In this document: positions 1 to 6,153 of the stretch, one piece after another
Layout of the letters: each line of letters opens with the position of its first letter
Numbering within the stretch: position 1 is the stretch's first letter
NCBI GenBank assembly: GCA_947036575.1
Contig: CAMQSH010000110.1
Span: 1 to 6,444, forward strand
Length of the DNA stretch: 6,444 nt
Reading direction: 5' to 3'
Origin: an uncultured Brevinema sp.
GTDB lineage: Bacteria; Spirochaetota; Brevinematia; Brevinematales; Brevinemataceae
Translations under genes and position numbers: made by a program
The notes under the pieces: model-generated
Databases searched by the model: none
The model's input: the letters and a program-made list of their open reading frames with translations, nothing else
What the model was told of the DNA's origin: nothing

Positions 1-986
1 TGACAAGAGATGGGGACAAAATGATGATCTTTCAAGAAGATCTGCTCACTCATGAGCAATTTATTAATATAAATAACTACCTAAAAGACGATGATATTAT
101 TGTTTTTAACAATAGCAAAGTTTTTAAAGCTCGTTTAACAATTTCTGCCTTAAAAAATGATTTCCAGTCTGAATTGTTGCTTATTAATCAAGAAAGTGAT
201 ACGCTTTGGACAGCGATGATTAAAAAGGCAAAACGCTTTAAAATAGGTGATTTTTTTTGTTTATCCAATGGAATAAAAGCCAAAGTTATAGAAGTGTTGG
301 AAGATGGCTTGAGAAGAATAGAGTTTGAAAATAGTTTTTCTCCTGTTGATGTGGATATGATAGGACAAATTCCACTTCCTCCTTATATTATAGAAGAAAG
401 AAAAAAAAGAGGTGAAGTTTTATATTCTTCTACCGATGAAGAAAGATATCAAACTTTATTTGCCAAATATTATGGTTCTGTGGCAGCTCCTACGGCTTCC
501 TTAAGATTTTCTAAGCAAATGATAGATAAGCTGACTACAAGAGGAATTAGCCTCAAAGAAATCACTCTACATGTAGGGCCAGGAACTTTCAAACCAATGA
601 CTGGCGATCCTGATGATTATCAAATTCATAAAGAATTTGTCACTGTAGATGCTGATCTCATAAATTATCTCAAACAAGCAAAAAAACAAGGTCGTCGTAT
701 TATTGCAGCGGGTACTACTGTTTGCCGAGCCTTAGAATCGGCCAATGATAATGGATTTAATGGCTGGACGGATATTTTTATAAAACCAGGTTATCAGTTC
801 AAATTTGTTGACGGACTCATTACGAATTTTCATCTTCCTCAATCGACTTTGTTGTTATTAGTTCAGGCATTTATAGGTGTAGAAAACACAAAAAATATTT
901 ATGAAGAAGCTCTATCTCATGACTATCGATTTTTTAGTTATGGAGATGGAATGTTATTATTTAAAAATACACTCAAGGAGGGCTAG
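1..986 (+). CDS. queA: S-adenosylmethionine:tRNA ribosyltransferase-isomerase QueA (5' end outside window)
   Basis: QueA transfers and isomerises the ribosyl group of S-adenosylmethionine onto preQ1 at the tRNA wobble position (GUN anticodons), giving epoxyqueuosine; it is cytosolic. Family motifs appear in order: DDIIVFNNSKVFKARL, WTAMIKKAKRFKIGD, GQIPLPPYI, a YQTLFAKYYGSVAAPTA block, ITLHVGPGTFKPM, GRRIIAAGTTVCRALES, IFIKPGY, LITNFHLPQSTLLLL and YRFFSYGDGMLL. The frame is open from base 3, and codons 3-20 read TRDGDK directly before MMIF, matching the conserved N-terminal RD..R-L-L-x-L motif (RDASRLLVLD-like in relatives). The ATG at 21 is therefore internal. 327 codons are visible and roughly 15-25 N-terminal residues are missing (the family is usually about 340-356 aa). 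The C-terminus is intact, ending at TAG 984-986. One oddity: the usual AAPTAGLHF reads AAPTASLRF here (Ser at 498-500, Arg at 504-506). The last codons (AAG GAG GGC) double as the ribosome binding site of the following micro-ORF. Confidence 0.96.
   Translation, partial: TRDGDKMMIFQEDLLTHEQFININNYLKDDDIIVFNNSKVFKARLTISALKNDFQSELLLINQESDTLWTAMIKKAKRFKIGDFFCLSNGIKAKVIEVLEDGLRRIEFENSFSPVDVDMIGQIPLPPYIIEERKKRGEVLYSSTDEERYQTLFAKYYGSVAAPTASLRFSKQMIDKLTTRGISLKEITLHVGPGTFKPMTGDPDDYQIHKEFVTVDADLINYLKQAKKQGRRIIAAGTTVCRALESANDNGFNGWTDIFIKPGYQFKFVDGLITNFHLPQSTLLLLVQAFIGVENTKNIYEEALSHDYRFFSYGDGMLLFKNTLKEG
975..982 (+). promoter_or_regulatory. Shine-Dalgarno site for the Cys-rich micro-ORF
   Basis: The sequence AAGGAGGG lies inside the last codons of queA, with 4-5 bases between its core and the ATG at 987. 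This is as strong as the site in front of the SNF2 gene (AAGGAGG at 6011-6017, minus strand) and is the main reason to treat 987-1055 as translated. Because queA stops at 984-986 and the ATG follows at once, translation of the two may be coupled. Confidence 0.7.
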
Positions 987-1055
987 ATGTCTTGTTGCAT
1001 AGTAATGTGTTGTTGCCAAACTGGCGCTTGTTCCCCGAATTGCCACGCAGGCTAA
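987..1055 (+). CDS. 22-aa cysteine-rich micro-protein or leader peptide
   Basis: This 22-codon ORF (ATG 987, TAA 1053-1055) starts immediately after the queA stop. Seven of 22 residues are Cys (positions 3, 4, 8, 9, 10, 15, 19), followed by His20, and there are no Lys, Arg, Asp or Glu residues. The Cys pattern is CC-x3-CCC-x4-C-x3-C-H. About 30% Cys resembles metallothioneins, but those are usually at least twice as long and I recognise no known family. Its 3' half is visibly more GC-rich than the neighbourhood. The next gene, a Zn/Cd-type efflux ATPase, begins with a related C-x3-CCHA pattern, against C-x3-CHA at the end of this peptide. This suggests a metal-linked role: a metal-binding peptide, or a leader whose translation controls the ATPase. 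It lies in the same frame as queA, so TAG readthrough would instead add a Cys-rich tail to QueA. Translation is supported only by the strong SD site and the context; the function is inferred. Confidence 0.6.
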   Translation: MSCCIVMCCCQTGACSPNCHAG

Positions 1056-1068
1056 GTAGCCATATATT
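1040..1068 (+). promoter_or_regulatory. Candidate sigma70-type promoter for the metal ATPase
   Basis: TTGCCA (1040-1045) and TATATT (1063-1068) each match the -35 and -10 consensus at 5 of 6 positions, with a 17-base spacer. Transcription would start near 1075, giving a 5' leader of about 25 bases before the ATPase ATG. The -35 overlaps the end of the micro-ORF and the -10 lies in the left arm of the inverted repeat 1061-1103. TATATT is easily found by chance in AT-rich DNA, so this is tentative. The ATPase may simply be read from an upstream queA promoter. Confidence 0.35.
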
Positions 1069-1103
1069 TCCAAAAAAAATAAAAATTTAAGGTGAAATAT
1101 ATG
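1061..1103 (+). repeat. Inverted repeat / potential hairpin covering the ATPase start codon
   Basis: CATATATTTC (1061-1070) and GAAATATATG (1094-1103) are perfect reverse complements, separated by an A-rich 23-base loop. The last three bases of the right arm are the ATPase start codon (1101-1103). The SD sequence AAGGTG (1089-1094) lies at the 3' edge of the loop. In RNA this could form a 10-bp AU-rich stem that hides the initiation codon. In DNA it could be an operator straddling the transcription start. The symmetry is seen directly; either role is inference. Confidence 0.5.
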
Positions 1104-3131
1104 GCGAATTGTAAAAAAGGGTGTTGTCACGCAGAACTAAAAAAAGATGATCATCACCACGACCACGATCACGGACATAGTCATGACCACGATCAAAATT
1201 TAAGCGTTCAAGAAATCATACAAGAAATAACACCAGCAGTAGTTTCTTTTGTAGTGCTTTTTGCTGGAATTATTATGGATCATCTTGGGATTTCATTCTT
1301 CCAAAAGTCATTCGATTTGTCATTTAATCTATTTTCTTTGTCTATTCCACTCCAAGCTATTTGGTATGGGATTCCTTTTTTGTCAGTAGGTTGTCCTGTA
1401 ATCAGAGAAGCACTATTACTGATGATAAAAGAAAAAGATTTTTTTAATGAACTCTCTTTAATGTCTTTTGCTACAATGGGAGCTTTTGCTATTGGCGAAT
1501 ATGCGGAAGGTTTAGGCGTAATGGTATTCTATGCTATTGGCGAAGTTGTTCAAGGTTTAGCAGTATCAAAATCTAAAAAAAATATCAAGTCTTTACTCGA
1601 TGTCAGACCTGATATAGCTCATGTATTAAGAAATGATGAAATTATAGGTGTCGACCCTAAAGAAGTATTGATTGACGAAATTATAGAAATTCGTACAGGG
1701 GAAAAAGTGCCTCTCGATGGTGTATTACTCACTGATAAAGCTTTTTTTAATACGGCTGCATTAACAGGGGAATCAGTTCCTAGAGGTGTTAAAGAATCAG
1801 AAGAAGTACTCGCAGGAATGCTCTCTTCAGAAAAAACAGTACGTATTCAAGTAACTAAAACTTACTCTAATTCTACTCTTGCTAGAATCTTAAAAATGGT
1901 TCAAGATGCCACAGAAAATAAATCTCCTACAGAACAATTTATTAGAAAGTTCGCTAGGGTATACACCCCTATAGTTTTTGCTTTAGCAACTGCTGTTACG
2001 GTAGTGCCGTATATTATTTCAATTTTGGTTCCAGGCAGTGAGTATGTGTTTGTAGAATGGTTTTATAAATCTTTAGTCTTTTTAGTATTATCTTGTCCTT
2101 GTGCTTTGGTTATTAGTGTTCCTTTGGGCTATTTTGGTGGTATTGGACTTGGCTCACATCAGGGTATTTTGTTTAAAGGTGGTAATCACCTTGAAGCAAT
2201 GACAAACCTAAAAACATTAGTAACGGACAAAACAGGAACAATCACCAAAGGTGTCTTTACGGTACAAAAAATTATTTCTGAGAACGAAAATCAATTACTT
2301 CAGTATTTGATCGCTATAGAAAAGCATAGTACTCACCCTATTGCCAAAGCAATTGTTGAGTATATTTCTCCTAAAAACTTAGAAGCTATTGCTTTGAATG
2401 ATGTGACGGATATTGCAGGCAAAGGAGTTAAGGCTGATTTTAATGGTCAAGTTCTTATGGCTGGTAACAACAAAATGATGCTAGATCATAATATTACTGT
2501 TACTCCTGAATTATTAGGCTATGCTAATACAGTAGTTTTTGTTGCTTTAGATCAAAAATTCTTAGGTGCTGTTGTGGTTGCCGATGAGATCAAAGAAGAT
2601 GCAGTCTTAGCAGTACAACAATTACATCAATTAGGTGTTAATATCGTGATGCTTTCTGGGGACAATAAAGATATTGTCACTGAAGTTGCTAAAGAATTAT
2701 CTATAGACGAAGCTCATGGAGAATTACTCCCTGACGGTAAAGTAAGTTTCTTTGAACAGCTCAAATTAAAAAAAGCTCCAAAAGATATTATCGCATTTGT
2801 CGGAGATGGAATTAATGATGCGCCCGTCTTAGCCTTGAGTGATGTGGGTATAGCGATGGGTGGCTTGGGTAGTGATCTTGCTATAGAAACAGCAGATATC
2901 ATTATCCAGAATGATGAACCTTCCAAAATCCCACTTGCTGTTCGTATTGCAAAAGCTACCAGAGCAGTCGTATTACAAAATATCATTTTAGCAATGGGTG
3001 TGAAAATAATAGTATTGATTTTAGGAGTCTATGGACTAGCTTCTATGTGGGAAGCTATTTTTGCTGATGTAGGGGTTTCCTTATTAGCAACATTAAACTC
3101 TTCACGTTTGTTATACAAAAAATTTAATTAA
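1101..3131 (+). CDS. zntA: Zn2+/Cd2+/Pb2+-exporting P1B-type ATPase (ZntA/CadA family)
   Basis: This inner-membrane pump exports divalent soft metals using ATP. Numbered from ATG 1101 (676 aa), it shows the A-domain TGES (222-225), the metal-site CPC (332-334) in a transmembrane helix, the phosphorylation motif DKTGT (Asp376), the P1B-specific HP pair (412-413) and GDGIND (568-573). Lys635 and Asp656 lie in the last two helices, 21 residues apart, like the Lys and Asp metal-site residues of E. coli ZntA. Together these place it in the Zn/Cd/Pb (P1B-2) class rather than the Cu class. Hydrophobic segments near 45-63, 84-107, 117-150 (two), 288-311, 322-345, 627-649 and 651-672 give eight helices. 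There is no N-terminal HMA domain; instead it has C-x3-CCH (4-10) and eight His among Asp residues (18-30). ATG 1101 is preferred over the in-frame GTG at 1092 because AAGGTG (1089-1094) sits 6 bases upstream; the GTG lies inside that SD. It follows queA and the Cys-rich micro-ORF in the same direction. The exact metal cannot be read from the sequence. Confidence 0.95.
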   Translation: MANCKKGCCHAELKKDDHHHDHDHGHSHDHDQNLSVQEIIQEITPAVVSFVVLFAGIIMDHLGISFFQKSFDLSFNLFSLSIPLQAIWYGIPFLSVGCPVIREALLLMIKEKDFFNELSLMSFATMGAFAIGEYAEGLGVMVFYAIGEVVQGLAVSKSKKNIKSLLDVRPDIAHVLRNDEIIGVDPKEVLIDEIIEIRTGEKVPLDGVLLTDKAFFNTAALTGESVPRGVKESEEVLAGMLSSEKTVRIQVTKTYSNSTLARILKMVQDATENKSPTEQFIRKFARVYTPIVFALATAVTVVPYIISILVPGSEYVFVEWFYKSLVFLVLSCPCALVISVPLGYFGGIGLGSHQGILFKGGNHLEAMTNLKTLVTDKTGTITKGVFTVQKIISENENQLLQYLIAIEKHSTHPIAKAIVEYISPKNLEAIALNDVTDIAGKGVKADFNGQVLMAGNNKMMLDHNITVTPELLGYANTVVFVALDQKFLGAVVVADEIKEDAVLAVQQLHQLGVNIVMLSGDNKDIVTEVAKELSIDEAHGELLPDGKVSFFEQLKLKKAPKDIIAFVGDGINDAPVLALSDVGIAMGGLGSDLAIETADIIIQNDEPSKIPLAVRIAKATRAVVLQNIILAMGVKIIVLILGVYGLASMWEAIFADVGVSLLATLNSSRLLYKKFN

Positions 3132-3145
3132 TAAATCTTAATAAT

Positions 3146-3176
3146 AAAAACCACCTCTATTATAGGGGTGGTTTTT
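3146..3176. terminator. Bidirectional intrinsic terminator
   Basis: The hairpin pairs AAAAACCACCTCT with AGGGGTGGTTTTT: 13 base pairs including one G-T wobble, around an ATTAT loop. A T-run follows on the plus strand, and the A-run at the left gives the same on the minus strand. It starts 14 bases after the ATPase stop and ends 6 bases before the stop of the convergent SNF2 gene, so it can serve both. Confidence 0.9.
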
Positions 3177-3182
3177 CTTGTT

Positions 3183-6005
3183 TTATTCGTTTTCATCGGC
3201 CTCGAGAAGATTGTCATCTGCATTAATGAGAGAGAGTAATTCTTCTGAAGAGAAAGCTCCAAACTCACTATTTTCTTGCATGATATTATCAAAGAGAAAA
3301 TCTTTTTTTCGTTGGAGATTGAATATTTTTTCTTCTATTGTTCCTTTTGTCATCAAACGATAAATATTTACTGTTTTATCTTGTCCAATTCTATGCGCTC
3401 TATCAATAGCTTGATTTTCTACAGCTGGATTCCACCAAGGATCAAATAAAATCACCGTATCAGCACCTGTGAGATTCAGACCAACGCCACCAGCTCTTAA
3501 GGAAATCAAAAATACAGGTACGACTCCATGATTAAAATCATCAGTAAGCTGAATACGATCAGTTGTTTTTCCATCTATATAAAGATGATCAATATTACGT
3601 TTTATCAGTTCTTTTTTAACAAGTTTTAACATGGAAACGAATTGACTAAAGATCAAAATACGATGATTTGATTCTAAAGCTTCGTCTAATAATTCTAATA
3701 AAGCTGTCATTTTTGAAGAATATATTTCGGGATCTGCGTCTTCTAGCTCAGGATATATGAGAGCAGGGTGCAGAGATATTTGGCGTAACTTGGTAAGAGC
3801 AGATAAAAAGTCGATATGACTGCTTAGATGTTTGTTTTCTATTCCTGTTTGAAATTGATCTCGTACTTTGGATAGCGTGTTGAGGTATAATGATTTTTGT
3901 TTGGTTGTTAATTCTGTTAAAATTGTTTGTTCTATTTTAGGTGGTAATTCTTTATAAACTTTGTCTTTTGTTCTTCTGATAATAAAAGGACTACAAATTT
4001 GGTACAATTTATTTAATGTGTTTTTTCTACGTTGGGGATCAAATCCAGTGAGATGATCTTCAAAATTATGTTGAAATTCTTTATGTGTTCCTAAGAATCC
4101 AGGCATAATAAAATCAAAAATAGACCAAAGCTCGGAAATATTATTTTCTAAGGGAGTACCACTCACGGCTATTTTGGTGCGAGCATTGATTTTTTTGACA
4201 CTTTTAGAGCGTTTGGATTTGTTGTTTTTAATATGTTGCGCTTCATCGATGATACAAAAATCAAAAGTAATATCTTGATAATGATCCATATCAAATCCTA
4301 GCATATGATAGGAAGTAATAATAATATCGTAATTATCTATATCTTTTAATTTTTCATCTCTATGTTGTTTGCTACCATTAACGAGTAAGACTTTAAAACG
4401 ATCTGGGTAGAATTTGTTAATTTCTGCTATCCAGTTTAGAAGAAGAGCGGTAGGAGTGACAATTATTTTTTTGCCAGCACTAGTATCAAGATCAAGCAGA
4501 GCTAAAATTTGTAAGGTTTTGCCTAATCCCATTTCATCAGCTAAAATCATTCCAAAGCCAAATTTGTGTAATAGCGAAAGACGCTCTACACCTAGTTTTT
4601 GATAATCTCTGAGGACGGAGTGTGTAGGTAGAGGTACATGAGGAAGAGTCCCTTGAGTGACAAAATCTTTTAATTCTTGCCATTCTTCAGGAATGTTAGC
4701 TTCGGGGTAGAGAAATAAAATCCAAGGTAAAAATGATGCTTGAATATTAAGGTCAGCGTGATGTTTGTTTTTACGTAGTTCTAATAGTTTTTTGATAGGA
4801 TCTATATCATCTTCAGGAATAGAAATTAGCTTATCGTCAATTTCTATAAATCCATCAATGATAATTTTTTCAAGATCGGCAAGTGATAATTTTATACTGT
4901 TATGATTGTATTCAAAAGTCACAGCAAGCCAATCTATATGAGCAAATAGAGGAGTTTTAACAGTGTTTGTAATTTTGATATTTGGTTTTTCTTGAGCAAG
5001 AATAAATTGTAATTTGTTTTTTTTACCTACTTGATATATTTCTGCATTTTGAGAAATTTTTGGGAGAAATCCTTCAAAGAAGTTGGCTCTATCATTGGTG
5101 ATGATTTTGTTGTCTTCAATTTCGCCAAGTACACTATAAAAATTCTGAAAACTTGTTTCGATGATTTTTTCTATATCTTTACGGATAGGATGATCTTTTT
5201 TTATTAATAAGGTAGAATTGTGATCTCCATTAATTGCAAAATCAATATGAGAATTTAAGAATTTTTTGGCACTTTCTAAATTCAAAGGAAAGCGTTGTTT
5301 TTTATTTTCAATTAACACTTCAAGAAATAGAGATAATTCGTATTTATTATTTTTTTTATTATAATAAAATTCAAAAATAGGAAGAATATCATTTGAATCA
5401 ATAATTTTAGGGATATTAATATGCTTGCTGAGAGGGGAACTAGTTTGTTGTAATTCTTCTATTAAAAAATTACTTTCGGAAACATTAATAGCACAAGATC
5501 CATGAGTAAATAAATCATCTGTTGTTGTGGAACGAAATAACAAATGCAAAGGACTAATACGATCTTTATAAATGATATAAGGAATAACACTAGGTACTAA
5601 AAAACTCTCTTCTTTGTGAGATAAAGAAATAATAGAATTAGCAATATCAAGAGATATTTTTGGAGAAAATGCCTTGGAAGAAGATGTTAACTCTACACTA
5701 GCAGAATCATCAATTTTTATAGAACAAGAAACATGGCTTAAAAAATAAATAAGTTCCTGAGGGAAGGGAGCAGTGAATAAAATAGAATTATTTTTTTTAA
5801 GATCTTTTTTGAGGGTATTCCAATAGCTAAGAAAAGCCATATCTGTAGCTGTAATTTCTGGATGTGCAGCATAAATATGACTTAATGGTTTTTGAGAAGA
5901 TAACAAATCTGATAAATTATCTTGACTGTCTAGGAAAAGGCGAAGAAAAGCTATTCTTTTATTATTAGTTTGAGCATGAATATTTAATGTAAATAAAGAT
6001 AGCAT
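3183..6005 (-). CDS. SNF2-family DEAD/DEAH-like helicase (ATP-dependent DNA translocase)
   Basis: This 940-aa protein has a C-terminal Snf2 ATPase core: LRDYQ (465-469), Walker A in ADEMGLGKT (489-497), DEAQ (587-590), SGTPLE (615-620), ILIFSQF (783-789), SLRAGGVGLNL (835-845), DPWWNP (855-860) and DRAHRIGQ with the arginine finger region (868-875). The family couples ATP hydrolysis to translocation on double-stranded DNA and remodelling of bound proteins; many bacterial members have no defined role. The roughly 460-residue N-terminal part has no motif I can name firmly. The stretch just before the core, ending in LPWILFLYPE, resembles the bacterial SNF2-associated region. The Cys-based SWIM zinc finger common in bacterial relatives is absent: only four Cys occur in the whole protein, none arranged as CxC...CxH. 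The C-terminus is acidic. The start at 6003-6005 is supported by AAGGAGG (6011-6017) five bases upstream. It converges on the metal ATPase and diverges from the peptidase gene, so it is probably monocistronic in this window. Confidence 0.95.
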   Translation of the reverse strand: MLSLFTLNIHAQTNNKRIAFLRLFLDSQDNLSDLLSSQKPLSHIYAAHPEITATDMAFLSYWNTLKKDLKKNNSILFTAPFPQELIYFLSHVSCSIKIDDSASVELTSSSKAFSPKISLDIANSIISLSHKEESFLVPSVIPYIIYKDRISPLHLLFRSTTTDDLFTHGSCAINVSESNFLIEELQQTSSPLSKHINIPKIIDSNDILPIFEFYYNKKNNKYELSLFLEVLIENKKQRFPLNLESAKKFLNSHIDFAINGDHNSTLLIKKDHPIRKDIEKIIETSFQNFYSVLGEIEDNKIITNDRANFFEGFLPKISQNAEIYQVGKKNKLQFILAQEKPNIKITNTVKTPLFAHIDWLAVTFEYNHNSIKLSLADLEKIIIDGFIEIDDKLISIPEDDIDPIKKLLELRKNKHHADLNIQASFLPWILFLYPEANIPEEWQELKDFVTQGTLPHVPLPTHSVLRDYQKLGVERLSLLHKFGFGMILADEMGLGKTLQILALLDLDTSAGKKIIVTPTALLLNWIAEINKFYPDRFKVLLVNGSKQHRDEKLKDIDNYDIIITSYHMLGFDMDHYQDITFDFCIIDEAQHIKNNKSKRSKSVKKINARTKIAVSGTPLENNISELWSIFDFIMPGFLGTHKEFQHNFEDHLTGFDPQRRKNTLNKLYQICSPFIIRRTKDKVYKELPPKIEQTILTELTTKQKSLYLNTLSKVRDQFQTGIENKHLSSHIDFLSALTKLRQISLHPALIYPELEDADPEIYSSKMTALLELLDEALESNHRILIFSQFVSMLKLVKKELIKRNIDHLYIDGKTTDRIQLTDDFNHGVVPVFLISLRAGGVGLNLTGADTVILFDPWWNPAVENQAIDRAHRIGQDKTVNIYRLMTKGTIEEKIFNLQRKKDFLFDNIMQENSEFGAFSSEELLSLINADDNLLEADENE

Positions 6006-6030
6006 TCAATCCTCCTTATGATATTTTTAT

Positions 6031-6059
6031 ATTATACTATAACTTATCTAATATTGCAA
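6031..6059 (-). promoter_or_regulatory. Promoter of the SNF2 helicase gene
   Basis: On the minus strand, TTGCAA (6054-6059) is followed by a 17-base spacer and a consensus TATAAT (6031-6036). Transcription would begin near 6024, leaving a leader of about 20 bases that contains the SD site. It is the only good match between the two divergent start codons on this strand. Confidence 0.75.
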
Positions 6060-6100
6060 GTAGATCAAACAGATCCTTAATATTGAACTTTGTTAGAATC

Positions 6101-6128
6101 TTGACTTTATAGGGATATACACTATAAT
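6101..6128 (+). promoter_or_regulatory. Promoter of the M20 peptidase gene
   Basis: TTGACT (6101-6106) and a consensus TATAAT (6123-6128) are separated by 16 bases. The expected transcription start is near 6135, just before the SD site AGGAG (6143-6147). The promoter is back to back with the helicase promoter, with about 41 bases between their -35 boxes. I see no clear operator in that gap. Confidence 0.75.
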
Positions 6129-6153
6129 ATATTATAAATAATAGGAGTTTTTT

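Noticed and set aside
21..23. ATG at 21 as the start of queA
   Set aside because: The frame is open upstream to base 1, and the codons before this ATG encode the conserved RD motif of QueA; a start here would also drop the N-terminal strand found in all family members.
2714..2986. 90-codon minus-strand ORF inside the ATPase
   Set aside because: It is antisense to the strongly conserved GDGIND region of a clear gene and has no recognisable protein features; it is a shadow frame.
3178..3363. 61-codon plus-strand ORF at the end of the SNF2 gene
   Set aside because: It begins within a few bases of the terminator and is antisense to the helicase C-terminus, with no SD site or motif.
4414..4602. 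62-codon plus-strand ORF
   Set aside because: It is antisense to the Walker A region of the helicase; a shadow frame.
5967..6005. Signal-peptide-like start of the SNF2 protein (LSLFTLNIHAQ)
   Set aside because: It lacks a positive N-region and the hydrophobic stretch is too short; a cytosolic DNA translocase is expected, so the AxA-like end is coincidental.
6060..6078. Two GATC sites five bases apart between the divergent promoters, with partial AAG/CTT symmetry
   Set aside because: The dyad is imperfect and short; it is not enough to call an operator or a methylation switch.
6006..6153. Possible small gene or RNA in the divergent intergenic region
   Set aside because: The 148 bases are accounted for by two promoters and two ribosome binding sites; no ORF with an SD site or stable hairpin was seen.
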